A stretch of DNA of 64,000 bases from Armatimonadota bacterium (GTDB lineage: Bacteria; Armatimonadota; Fimbriimonadia; Fimbriimonadales; Fimbriimonadaceae): NCBI GenBank assembly GCA_018268355.1, contig JAFDWR010000001.1, positions 1-64,000 on the forward strand, in the 5' to 3' direction. The stretch's first letter is position 1, and the number at the start of each line of letters is the position of its first letter. The notes under the pieces are model-generated. The model saw only the letters and a program-made list of their open reading frames with translations. It ran no database searches and had not been told where the DNA came from. Below are positions 27,693 to 35,709 of the stretch, in pieces. The position numbers and the translations under genes were made by a program.

Positions 27693-29491
27693 TTTCGGTC
27701 CTCCAGGAGCCAGCTCTTGACGAGGGCGGCGACAACTTCGGGGCGATCTTCACCCATCTTTCGAATCTGTTCGAGCGGAAGGTTCACGCGCTTGGCAATC
27801 GACGGGATGTCGGTGAGCCTGAGTCCTTCGTTGCCCGCGGTGGCGAGGGCAGTTTCAAACTCCTCTTCCGAGATGCCGGCTTCGAGTGCCTTCTTGCGCA
27901 GGTCGTCAATCGACTCTTCGCCTTCCGGTCGGATGTCTCCGAGGTTCACCGGCAGCGACGACAGGTAGCCGCCAGCCGGGGGCAGGGCGCCCATTCCCGC
28001 CGCGACGAGGGCAGGGTTCGGCGACTGCGGTCGCACCGACTTGCCGAGTTGTCGCATGACGAAGAAAGCCAGGATCGAGAGGACGACGATGGGCAGCAGG
28101 CCAAGCACCTGGTTCATCTTCATCGAGCTCGCCGCGCCTTCGGTGGCCTTCGCCACTTCGGTCGCGACCGTCTTGTCGAATTCGTAGGTGATGATCTGGC
28201 TCGTGAAGCCGTCCTTCGGGGTGAAGGCCATCGGCGAATCGAGCGCAGGCTCGGGTCCCGCCGGCTTCTGGAGGCCCATGTAGTTGCTGATCGCGCGTCG
28301 GACCGCCTCTTCTCGCTCGGCGTTGGCCTTCGCGATTGCAGCCTCGTCCGGTGCCTGACCATTCACGGGTGCAGGATTCACCTTGTTGAGCATGACGGTG
28401 ACCGCCATCGTCTTCACTTCACCGACGCCCTTTTCGATGCTGCTGACGGTTCGGTTCGTGCCTCGCTCAATCTTCTTTTGGGTGTTCGAGTATTCGCCGT
28501 TGCCGTTTTGGTTGGCAGGAGTGCCGGGTGCGGCGTCGGGTCGGTTTGAGTCGGTGCCCGCAGGGCCACCAGCGACGGCACCGCCGCCATTGACGCCCGG
28601 TCCGCTCATCTTCTCGGTGACCTTCTCTTCCGAAAGCGGGGTGGCGGTGGGCTCCTGGAGGTCCTTGGTCTGGGTGACCTTGTCGACGTTGAGGCCGACG
28701 TTCACGCTGACAATCGCGTTGCCAGGACCGACGAGTCGGTTCAAGATGTTCTGCAGCTCTTCGCGGCGCGACAGCGATTCCTTTCGCTCAAGTTCAAGCT
28801 TGGTGAGGGCCATCGAGCTCGACGTGTCTTGGTTCATGCCGTCGAAGATCGAGCGGCCATCGCGGGTGAAGACGGAGACCTTCTTGGGGTCGAGTCCAGG
28901 CACCGACGAGGCGACGAGGGTGGCAATCGCCTTGCCCTGTCCGCTCGAGAGCGAGACGCCGGGGCGCTCACCAAGGGTGACGCTCGCCATCGCATCCTTC
29001 TTCTCGCTTGCAAACGGCGAATCGACGCCAAAGCTGAGGTGGACGCGGGCGGAGTCGACGCCTTCGTAAGTCTCAATCGAGGTGGAAAGCTCGCCTTCAA
29101 GCATCATCTTGAGGCGCTCCTCTTCGACCTTGGGCGTGTTCATCATGCCCATGCTCGTGAGGCCTTCATAGCCCGGGTGGGCGGCGCGGGGAAGCTTGTT
29201 GTTCTGGGCCAAGCGGGCGCGGATGATCGCAACCTTGTCGCTCGGGACCGAGATGTTTCCACCGTTGTCCATCTGGACGGGGAAACCCATTCCTTCAATT
29301 TCCATTTGGACCATGCCCGCATCGCCCGGGGTGAGGTTGGCGAAGACGAGCGACATCTTCGGGCGCGACGACATAAAGAACGCACCCGCGAGAAGGATCA
29401 CGAGGAAGAGAGAACCCGCGACCGTCACCGTCTTTTGGGTGCGGTCTGCGGTTTCCCACCAAACTTTCAGTTTCAGGATCAGTGCTTGCAT
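27689..29491 (-). CDS. fliF: Flagellar MS-ring protein FliF
   Basis: FliF builds the MS ring in the inner membrane. The 600-residue product has an N-terminal membrane helix (about 20-41), ring-building domains (NLTPGDAGMVQMEIEGMGF, HPGYEGLTSMGMMNTPKVEEERL), and a Gly/Asn/Pro-rich linker (about 300-340). The second membrane helix lies near 465-485, followed by the C-terminal segment that binds FliG. It is somewhat longer than many FliF proteins, mainly because of the linker. It starts at an ATG 35 bases after fliE. Confidence 0.96.
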   Translation of the reverse strand: MQALILKLKVWWETADRTQKTVTVAGSLFLVILLAGAFFMSSRPKMSLVFANLTPGDAGMVQMEIEGMGFPVQMDNGGNISVPSDKVAIIRARLAQNNKLPRAAHPGYEGLTSMGMMNTPKVEEERLKMMLEGELSTSIETYEGVDSARVHLSFGVDSPFASEKKDAMASVTLGERPGVSLSSGQGKAIATLVASSVPGLDPKKVSVFTRDGRSIFDGMNQDTSSSMALTKLELERKESLSRREELQNILNRLVGPGNAIVSVNVGLNVDKVTQTKDLQEPTATPLSEEKVTEKMSGPGVNGGGAVAGGPAGTDSNRPDAAPGTPANQNGNGEYSNTQKKIERGTNRTVSSIEKGVGEVKTMAVTVMLNKVNPAPVNGQAPDEAAIAKANAEREEAVRRAISNYMGLQKPAGPEPALDSPMAFTPKDGFTSQIITYEFDKTVATEVAKATEGAASSMKMNQVLGLLPIVVLSILAFFVMRQLGKSVRPQSPNPALVAAGMGALPPAGGYLSSLPVNLGDIRPEGEESIDDLRKKALEAGISEEEFETALATAGNEGLRLTDIPSIAKRVNLPLEQIRKMGEDRPEVVAALVKSWLLEDRK

Positions 29492-29526
29492 GGGCCTAAG
29501 CCTTTAGGCCAACGCGATAAGGGTTA

Positions 29527-29841
29527 CTAGACTTGCATTCGGCTGATCTCTTGGTACGCTTCCAGCAGCTTGTTTCGAACTGCCAGAGTGAGGTTCATGG
29601 TGGTACTCGCGCGTTCCATTGCGATCATCAAGTCGTGATAATCCACATCTCGTCGACCCGTCATGAAATCGTTCTGGACTTGCGTTGCTTTATTCTGCGA
29701 GTCGTTCACTTCTTTCATGACGTCCATCAACGTTTGCGCGAAGTCGTCATCGGTCTTGGCGGGCTTAGAGGAGGGCGCACTCGCGGGCATCACCCCTTGG
29801 GCGAGCTTTTCAAGTGCGGGATTCGTGACTCCTCGAAGCAT
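29527..29841 (-). CDS. fliE: Flagellar hook-basal body protein FliE
   Basis: FliE is the adaptor between the MS ring and the rod. The 104-residue product has the conserved C-terminal region DYHDLMIAMERASTTMNLTL plus AVRNKLLEAYQEISRMQV, matching FliE. It lies between flgC and fliF in the usual order. The ATG at 29841 is five bases after the flgC stop. Length is normal. Confidence 0.95.
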   Translation of the reverse strand: MLRGVTNPALEKLAQGVMPASAPSSKPAKTDDDFAQTLMDVMKEVNDSQNKATQVQNDFMTGRRDVDYHDLMIAMERASTTMNLTLAVRNKLLEAYQEISRMQV

Positions 29842-29846
29842 GGCGA

Positions 29847-30239
29847 TTAGACCTTTCCAATATTCAGGGCGCTGCGAATCATGCCCTTGGCGGAGTTGAA
29901 GGCGGCGATATTGGCCTCATAGGCCCGGCTCGCGCTCATCATGTTCACCATCTCTTCCACCGGCTCCACGTTGGAGTAGGTGACCATGTTGGTGACGGGG
30001 TTTCGGTAGGGGTTGCCCGGCTCATAGACCTGGCGGAACGGGCGCGAATCTTGGCTCACCCGGTTGATCGTGACGCCTTCCGGCGTTCCCATCAGCTCGA
30101 CGACTCGTCGGCGATAAGGCATTTGCCCGCCGATCTGCATCGAGTTCGAGTTCGCAATGTTCGCACTGATGACGTCCATGCGGAATCGCTCGGCAGCGAG
30201 TCCGGTGGAGCTTGTCTTAAGGGCGTTGTTGAGAGTCAT
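29847..30239 (-). CDS. flgC: Flagellar basal-body rod protein FlgC
   Basis: FlgC forms part of the proximal rod. The 130-residue product has the rod-protein N-terminus (ALKTSSTGLAAERFRMDVISANIANSNS) and the typical C-terminus EEMVNMMSASRAYEANIAAFN. It is seven bases after flgB. These terminal helices form the coiled coil of axial proteins. Full length. Confidence 0.96.
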   Translation of the reverse strand: MTLNNALKTSSTGLAAERFRMDVISANIANSNSMQIGGQMPYRRRVVELMGTPEGVTINRVSQDSRPFRQVYEPGNPYRNPVTNMVTYSNVEPVEEMVNMMSASRAYEANIAAFNSAKGMIRSALNIGKV

Positions 30240-30246
30240 CGGTCAA

Positions 30247-30600
30247 TTACCTTCCTTCCCGGATCACGTTTCGGAGTCCGGAGAAGTACCGAGAGGTCAT
30301 CTCGGTCAGGGTCTGGTAGCGGAGTTCGGTTTGCGAGATCTGCATGACCTCTTGTTCAAGGTCCACGCTGTTCCCGTCGATTCGAATGGAGCCGCGGTCC
30401 ACTTCGACGCCATTCATCATGCCGCGCTCTTGTTCAAGCACGATGTTAAAGTCGAGGTCGCGGCGCTTATAGCCGGGGGTGTTCACATTGGCGAGGTTGC
30501 CAACCAAAAGGGCATGCCGCTGGGTGGAGCGGTCGAGCGCTCGTTCCAGGTTCTTGCTTTGCGGTCCAAATAGGTTGTCTAGATAAGGCACGGGATCCAT
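30247..30600 (-). CDS. flgB: Flagellar basal-body rod protein FlgB
   Basis: FlgB is a proximal rod subunit. The 117-residue product has the motif HALLVGNLANVNTPGYKRRDLDF (in shorter blocks, LVGNLANVNTPGYKRRD) and the C-terminal segment TELRYQTLTEMTSRYFSGLRN. It is the first gene of the flagellar operon flgB-flgC-fliE-fliF-fliG-fliH-fliI-fliJ-SLT-motE-like. The operon promoter should lie in the following gap at 30601-30711. Confidence 0.95.
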   Translation of the reverse strand: MDPVPYLDNLFGPQSKNLERALDRSTQRHALLVGNLANVNTPGYKRRDLDFNIVLEQERGMMNGVEVDRGSIRIDGNSVDLEQEVMQISQTELRYQTLTEMTSRYFSGLRNVIREGR

Positions 30601-30711
30601 CTCCCGCGACTCCGTTCGCCGTTCCCCAGCCCCATCCTAGAACTGGTAAGCCTACGAGGGCTCATCAGTGGTATTGGCATTGGGGGCCGCTTCTTTAGGC
30701 TTACCGCGAAC
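30601..30711 (-). promoter_or_regulatory. Upstream region of the flagellar operon with long-spaced inverted repeat
   Basis: The 111 bases before flgB contain a perfect 10-base inverted repeat, GGTAAGCCTA at 30645-30654 and TAGGCTTACC at 30696-30705, with 41 bases between. This could be a pair of regulator sites flanking the promoter or a long hairpin in read-through mRNA from the PIG-L gene. No convincing sigma-28 or sigma-54 promoter was found. Confidence 0.35.
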
Positions 30712-31542
30712 TTATTTTGAGGCTGAGGGAATCAGGACCACGCGAAAGCCCTCGCCGTACTTCACGCCGATGAGCTTTCCGGCCGCTTCGGCGTCGTCGC
30801 GGATGATCCGAGCGACGAAGTCCTTCCGACCTTTCCCGAGGTCCTCGAACTGCGACTTGTGCATGCGGAGGAGCTCGAACTTGCGTTCGAGGAGGTCGCT
30901 GATGTCAACCACGAGGTCGCGCTCGCCAGTCTCCGCAAAGAGGATCGACTTGACCCCGGGGCAGGTCGGGCCAACCTTGGCCACGGTCTCGCCCACCCGC
31001 CGATGGTCGGAGTGGCTCGCGCGGCGGTGGTGCTCACTCTCGAGGGTGAGGATGGTGTCGGGCCGGAAGTCCTCGATCTGCTTTTTGATCGCGTTCTCAA
31101 GCTCGTCGCCATTGTGGAGGCGGCCATCGGGGAAGCCGAGGAAGATGACGTCCTTCGCGCCCCAGAGCTTCGCTATGGCCGTTTGCTCGGCTTGCCTTGT
31201 CCTCGCGAGCGGCGCGGGGTCCGAGAAGGGATAGAAGCCCTTGTCGCCATTCGTCGCGACGACGAGCCGGAGTTCTGCGCTCGCCTGGTTCAGCCGAAGG
31301 AGCGTCCCCGCCATATAGAACTCGGAGTCGTCGGGGTGGGCGGTGATGACGAGGATGCGCGGATTGCCTTGGCTGAGCTGGTCAAAGGTGAGGAGGTCGG
31401 GTCGGCGCAGTCCCGGCTTGGTGGGGCTGAGGGTGAGGTCCCACGGCAACCACCAAATGAATGCGCCGAGGATGAGGCCGAGCGTGCCAAACACGCCGAG
31501 AATCCACTTCCAGCGCCTGTCCCTTCGCACGGCCGCATCCAT
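30712..31542 (-). CDS. PIG-L family deacetylase, membrane-anchored
   Basis: The 276-residue product has an N-terminal membrane helix (about 13-32) and a PIG-L/LmbE domain. The zinc motif AHPDDSEFYMAGTL and the downstream histidines in SHSDHRRVG match the family, which removes N-acetyl groups from GlcNAc-containing small molecules or lipids. The helix suggests the enzyme is tethered to the membrane. It lies downstream of the oxidoreductase gene (13 bases) and may share its transcript. The substrate is unknown. Confidence 0.85.
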   Translation of the reverse strand: MDAAVRRDRRWKWILGVFGTLGLILGAFIWWLPWDLTLSPTKPGLRRPDLLTFDQLSQGNPRILVITAHPDDSEFYMAGTLLRLNQASAELRLVVATNGDKGFYPFSDPAPLARTRQAEQTAIAKLWGAKDVIFLGFPDGRLHNGDELENAIKKQIEDFRPDTILTLESEHHRRASHSDHRRVGETVAKVGPTCPGVKSILFAETGERDLVVDISDLLERKFELLRMHKSQFEDLGKGRKDFVARIIRDDAEAAGKLIGVKYGEGFRVVLIPSASK

Positions 31543-31555
31543 CTTGAGGCTGAGC

Positions 31556-32125
31556 TTACCGGGTCATGAACTTGAACCCAATGCCGCGGCCGTGCTTCAT
31601 CGACAGGCTGATCCAAAGCCACGCCGCGTTCTCCAGGTTCCGGAACGCCGACCAACCGCCCGCATCCACACCCTCAAACCCGATCTCCTCGCCGAGCGCG
31701 ATCACCGTCGCCTTCGCCTCTTCATCATCGCTCGCCACGAGCAGGGCAGCATTCCCATCCGGGAAGCGCGGGTTTGCCATGAGGTCCACGCCGATCGAGT
31801 TGAACGCCTTCACCACGCGGGCATCGGGAGCGAGCGCACCGACGTTCGGGCCGTCGGGATCAACGCCTGAGAAATCAGCCTTGATCGGGTTCGTCGCGTC
31901 GACCACGATCTTGCCACTGAGGGGCAGGCTGCCGATGAACTCGGCGGTGACCGCGCTGCTCGGCGTGGTCAAGACGACGACGTCGGCCCAAGAGGCGGCT
32001 TCGCTCATCGAGCGCTCGCCGTCGGAGTTCGGAGTCCGGCTACCAAAAACGACGTCGTGGCTGGCCGACCAAGCGGATCCGAGGGTTTGGCCGACTTGTC
32101 CGCGACCGAGAATGGCGATCTTCAT
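31556..32125 (-). CDS. NADP-binding oxidoreductase (F420-dependent reductase-like)
   Basis: The 189-residue product has a Rossmann fold starting MKIAILGRGQVGQTLGSAW, the dinucleotide-binding Gly-rich loop, followed by VVLTTPSSAV and VVDATNPI. These match the small NADPH-dependent F420 oxidoreductase / NAD-binding domain proteins. The substrate cannot be told from sequence. It is divergent from the ABC-F gene, with 66 bases between start codons. The short length is normal for single-domain members. Confidence 0.82.
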   Translation of the reverse strand: MKIAILGRGQVGQTLGSAWSASHDVVFGSRTPNSDGERSMSEAASWADVVVLTTPSSAVTAEFIGSLPLSGKIVVDATNPIKADFSGVDPDGPNVGALAPDARVVKAFNSIGVDLMANPRFPDGNAALLVASDDEEAKATVIALGEEIGFEGVDAGGWSAFRNLENAAWLWISLSMKHGRGIGFKFMTR

Positions 32126-32191
32126 GATGCCTGCTTACGCCGCAACGAGAAAGGCCGTTCCCCTTCGGACGGTATCCTTAATGGACTCCCC

Positions 32192-34105
32192 GTGTTGCTC
32201 TCCGTCCGTGGTCTCAAGAAGGAATTTAGCGACTCCGTCGTGCTCGACGGAGTCGATTTTCGGTTGGACGGCATGGAGAAGGTCGCCCTCGTCGGCCGAA
32301 ACGGGTGCGGAAAAACCACCCTTCTTCGCATCCTGACCGGCGAATACGAGGCCACCGCAGGATCGGTCCAATGGGCGCGCGGCGCAAAAGTTGGCTACCT
32401 GAGCCAGCACGCGGGCGAGACGATGATGCCCACGGTGTGGGAAGAGGCCCGGCGCGGAGTCCTCGAACAGATGGAGGCCCACGAGCGGCTCTCCGAGCTA
32501 GAAAAGAGGCTCGAACAAGACCCCACCGAGGACGAACTTGAGGAATACCAACGCCTCCACGACCACTTTTTGAACCTCGAAGGCTATGCCGCCGAGCGCG
32601 AGCTGCGCAACGTCCTCAGCCAGCTGGGATTCACTGAGGACGAATACGAAAAGCCGACGAGCGCCCTGAGCGGCGGAGAACGCACCCGCCTCGCGCTGTC
32701 CCGGCTACTGCTCGAAGAGCCCGACCTGCTCATCCTCGACGAGCCGACCAACCACCTCGACCTCAACGCGACCGAATGGCTGGAGTCGTGGATTTCGAAC
32801 TACCGCGGCGCGGTCCTGCTCGTCAGCCACGACCGGACGTTCCTCGCCAACTCCGCGCAGCGATTCCTCGAGATGCGCGACGGCACCGTGAAGGCCTACC
32901 CCGGTCCGATGGAGAAGTACCTGAAGGTGAAGGCTGAGGACGAGGCGCGCCTCGCTGAAGTCGCCCGCCGACAAGCCCTCCAAGCGGCCAAGCTCGACGA
33001 GTATGTCCGGCGGTTCATGAACAGCCAGCGCACCGCCCAGGCGCGGGGAAGGCTCAAGCAGCTGGAGCGGCTGCGCGAGGTCCAAGTGAGCGCGCCCAAA
33101 GCCGAGCGGGGCATGGCGGGCGGGTTCGGCAAGGTCGAGCGCAGCGGCGACATCGTTCTCGAAGCCAAGGGCCTGGGCATGGCGTTCGGTGACGAAAGAC
33201 TGTTCAAGGACCTCGATTGGACGGTCCGCAATGGCGAGCGATGGGGCGTGATTGGCGAGAATGGCTCGGGCAAGTCGACCCTGCTCAAGATTTTGCTCGG
33301 CGAACTGGAGCCGTCCGAGGGGCGAACGCGCATCGGCGCAAGAGTCGTCGCTGGCTACTTCCGCCAAGACGCGGAAGACCTTGACCCCGAGATGACCCCG
33401 CTCGAATTCTGCGTTTGGGAGCTCGACATGATGCCGCCCGAGGCCCGCAACCTCCTCGCCCGATTCCTCATCACCGGCGACGACGTTATGCGGCCAATCG
33501 CGACGCTTTCGGGTGGCGAGCGCAACAAGCTCAGCCTCGCCAAGCTCACGCACCAGTCGCCCAACCTGCTCGTCCTCGACGAGCCGACCAACCACCTCGA
33601 CATGGACTCGCGCGATGCGCTCGTCGAGGTGCTTCGGGACTACAAAGGCACCCTTGTCCTCATCTCCCACGACCGCCAGCTTCTCGGCCTCATCACCGAC
33701 CACACGCTCGACATGCGACGATCGGGGCCGATCCTTTTCCCGGGCAGCTATGCCGACTACCGCCAGCGACAGGCCAAAGAGGCCCAGGCAGCAGCGGCGA
33801 CGGCGGCCAAACCGGTGGCGACCCAGGCGGCGGTGGCCACGGTCACCCTCAGCCCTCGCGAGCTGAGCAAGGAGATCCAGCGGCTGGAACGCGAGCTCGA
33901 AACCGCGGAGGAAACGATCCACGCGAAGGAGGAAGAGCTGAAGTCGGTGGAGGCAAAGCTCGGCGACCCTGTGCAGGTCGACGACCTCATGGGCTTAACC
34001 AAGCGGCACGGCGAATTGCAGGTGGAGATCGAGTCGGCGATGGGCAAATGGGCGGAAATCGGGGAAAAACTCGAAGAAGCTCGCGCGATGCAGGGCAGAG
34101 CCTAG
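32192..34105 (+). CDS. ABC-F family ATPase
   Basis: The 637-residue protein has two ABC domains and no membrane domain, as in ribosome-associated ABC-F proteins. Walker A motifs are GRNGCGKTTLL and GENGSGKSTLL; signatures are LSGGERTRLALSR and LSGGERNKLSLAK; both Walker B regions read LDEPTNHLD. A charged interdomain linker and a C-terminal coiled coil (about 565-637) resemble Uup/YdiF types. It probably acts on stalled ribosomes or, for Uup-like members, in DNA-repair-linked translation control. The start is a GTG at 32192 before LLSVRGLKKEF; the frame is open further upstream but overlaps the divergent gene. Confidence 0.92.
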   Translation: MLLSVRGLKKEFSDSVVLDGVDFRLDGMEKVALVGRNGCGKTTLLRILTGEYEATAGSVQWARGAKVGYLSQHAGETMMPTVWEEARRGVLEQMEAHERLSELEKRLEQDPTEDELEEYQRLHDHFLNLEGYAAERELRNVLSQLGFTEDEYEKPTSALSGGERTRLALSRLLLEEPDLLILDEPTNHLDLNATEWLESWISNYRGAVLLVSHDRTFLANSAQRFLEMRDGTVKAYPGPMEKYLKVKAEDEARLAEVARRQALQAAKLDEYVRRFMNSQRTAQARGRLKQLERLREVQVSAPKAERGMAGGFGKVERSGDIVLEAKGLGMAFGDERLFKDLDWTVRNGERWGVIGENGSGKSTLLKILLGELEPSEGRTRIGARVVAGYFRQDAEDLDPEMTPLEFCVWELDMMPPEARNLLARFLITGDDVMRPIATLSGGERNKLSLAKLTHQSPNLLVLDEPTNHLDMDSRDALVEVLRDYKGTLVLISHDRQLLGLITDHTLDMRRSGPILFPGSYADYRQRQAKEAQAAAATAAKPVATQAAVATVTLSPRELSKEIQRLERELETAEETIHAKEEELKSVEAKLGDPVQVDDLMGLTKRHGELQVEIESAMGKWAEIGEKLEEARAMQGRA

Positions 34106-34139
34106 ACAAGGCCGCCTGATCTGTGTCACCATTCTTGTT

Positions 34140-34177
34140 CGGCCCAAGACCGTCTCTTGTCGGGCCTGGAGATTTTG
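34140..34177 (+). promoter_or_regulatory. 5' leader hairpin of rplU
   Basis: The leader folds as GGCCC...GGGCC with an inner AAGA/TCTT stem, loop CCGTC and a three-base bulge, followed by GGAG seven bases before the rplU ATG. A -10-like CATTCT lies just upstream. This may be an autoregulatory L21 leader or a 5'-stabilising hairpin. It resembles the leader at 14541-14575 in starting with GGCCC. Confidence 0.45.
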
Positions 34178-34495
34178 ATGTACGCAATCGTGAAAACCGG
34201 AGGCAAGCAATTCAAGGCTGCCGAGAATGAGATCATCGTCGTCGAGAAGCTCGACGGTGAGGTCGGCACCAAGGTCGAGATGACCGAGGTTGTGCTGATC
34301 GCCAATGGCGACAAGGTCAAGGTCGGTTCGCCGCTCGTGACCGGTGCCAAGGTGGTCGGAACGATTGTTCGACAAGCCAAGGGCCCGAAGATCGTGGCGT
34401 TCAACTATAAGGCCAAGAAGAACGAGCGCAAGCGATGGGGTCACCGACAGCAGTACACCCAAGTTCGAATTGAGAAGATCGAGGCAGGTAAGTAA
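34178..34495 (+). CDS. rplU: Ribosomal protein bL21
   Basis: The 105-residue product begins MYAIVKTGGKQFKAAENEII and ends with FNYKAKKNERKRWGHRQQYT in two blocks, characteristic of bL21, a 50S subunit protein. The ATG at 34178 has GGAG upstream. An in-frame TTG 21 bases earlier lies in the leader hairpin and is rejected. It is followed by rpmA after six bases, the usual rplU-rpmA order. Confidence 0.97.
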   Translation: MYAIVKTGGKQFKAAENEIIVVEKLDGEVGTKVEMTEVVLIANGDKVKVGSPLVTGAKVVGTIVRQAKGPKIVAFNYKAKKNERKRWGHRQQYTQVRIEKIEAGK

Positions 34496-34501
34496 GGATC
34501 C

Positions 34502-34759
34502 ATGGCACATAAGAAAGGACAAGGTTCGACTCGAAACGGTCGAGACAGCAACTCGAAGCGCCTTGGCGTGAAGAAGTACGGTGGCGAGCTCGTGAAGGCG
34601 GGCAACATCATCGTTCGACAGCGCGGCACCCAGTTCTATCCTGGCCCCGGAGTCGGCATGGGCAACGACCACACGCTCTATGCTCTCGTCGCCGGCCACG
34701 TGACCTTCGAAGGTCCGGACAAGAAGCGACGCGTCGCCGTCTACGCTGCGACCAACTAA
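34502..34759 (+). CDS. rpmA: Ribosomal protein bL27
   Basis: The 85-residue product begins [23 protein letters not shown] in the standard bL27 pattern and contains [15 protein letters not shown] (as [11 protein letters not shown]) and [12 protein letters not shown]. bL27 lies near the peptidyl-transferase centre. The N-terminus starts directly with MAHKKG, so no N-terminal cleavage peptide of the Firmicutes type is present. A strong terminator follows. Confidence 0.97.
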   Translation: MAHKKGQGSTRNGRDSNSKRLGVKKYGGELVKAGNIIVRQRGTQFYPGPGVGMGNDHTLYALVAGHVTFEGPDKKRRVAVYAATN

Positions 34760-34773
34760 TCATCCGATTGCGA

Positions 34774-34811
34774 AAGGGCGGGTTGTGCAAAGGCACGACC
34801 CGCCCTTTTTT
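34774..34811 (+). terminator. Intrinsic terminator after rpmA
   Basis: A 15-base-pair hairpin (arm AAGGGCGGGTTGTGC, loop AAAG, arm GCACGACCCGCCCTT) is followed by a run of six T. It is a textbook rho-independent terminator for the rplU-rpmA operon. Confidence 0.93.
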
Positions 34812-34861
34812 CGTGGCTTCTGGGGAACGTTGGGTGGGCTCCAACCGTCCGACTCCTAAGC

Positions 34862-35707
34862 ATGGTTCTGTTTCTCACCACTTACGCCATTAGTCTCAGC
34901 CTGCAATGGGCCGAGGTCGTTGCTCCGCCCGCACCCAAACCCGATGCGGTGGTCGCCAAAGTGGACGGCCAACCGATCCTTGCGAGCGAAGTCGAAGCCT
35001 ATCTCTGGCAGTGGCGAGGCGCAGAAGTGGTGCAAGACCTCATCGAATACCGGATCATTTCCGCCGAAGCCAAGACCAAGGGCGTGAAGCTCGACATGGC
35101 CCGGGTGCGGTCCGAGGTGGAGGGCGCGATGAAGGACTATGCGGCTTCGCGAGGCGTCGCCGACCCCACGGAAGCCCTGCTTCAAGACGGTTTCACGCGG
35201 TCCCGAATCCAGATGCGCGTGATGCGACAGCTCATGCTCGAGGAGATCGCCCTGAAGGAATTTGACCCCAAGGAGTGGGTCAAGATCAGCGCGATCACCT
35301 TTAAGCCCGACGCCGCGATGACGCTTGAAAAGTGCCTCGCGAAGGCAAGCGAGGCCTACAAGCTGCTCTCCAAGGGAGAGAAGTGGGGCAGCGTGATTGC
35401 GACGTCGACGACCAACCCGCAAGTCGTTCAGAGTGAAGGATTTGTGGGCTGGCGACGGATGAAGCTCTTCCCCGAGGCAACCCAGGCCGAGTTCAAAACC
35501 TTGAAGCGCGCTGGATTCAGCAAGCCGGTGCAGACGACATCGGGCGTGCAGATCTTCCGCGTGGATGGCAAGGGCTGGGAAGCCCCGGAGGCCGAGATCA
35601 CCGAGCTGCGCAACCTGTATATCCAGGGCCGCTCGGGCGACCTCGCGAACGAGCTGCGGAAGAAGGCGAAGGTGGAGAACTACAAGCCGCCGGTCGAGAA
35701 GCCGTAG
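34862..35707 (+). CDS. PpiC/SurA-like peptidyl-prolyl isomerase-type protein
   Basis: The 281-residue product has a short hydrophobic N-terminus (VLFLTTYAISLSLQWA) likely to be a signal peptide. A SurA-N-like helical chaperone region follows (VDGQPILASEVEAYLW, LIEYRIISAEAKTKGV). A PpiC-like domain then runs from about residue 140 (GEKWGSVIA...EGFVGWRRMKLFPEA...GFSKPVQTTSGVQIFRVDG). It probably assists folding of exported proteins. The next gene starts three bases after its stop, so the two may be co-transcribed. The isomerase active site is not fully conserved as far as I can judge. Confidence 0.78.
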   Translation: MVLFLTTYAISLSLQWAEVVAPPAPKPDAVVAKVDGQPILASEVEAYLWQWRGAEVVQDLIEYRIISAEAKTKGVKLDMARVRSEVEGAMKDYAASRGVADPTEALLQDGFTRSRIQMRVMRQLMLEEIALKEFDPKEWVKISAITFKPDAAMTLEKCLAKASEAYKLLSKGEKWGSVIATSTTNPQVVQSEGFVGWRRMKLFPEATQAEFKTLKRAGFSKPVQTTSGVQIFRVDGKGWEAPEAEITELRNLYIQGRSGDLANELRKKAKVENYKPPVEKP

Positions 35708-35709
35708 GA

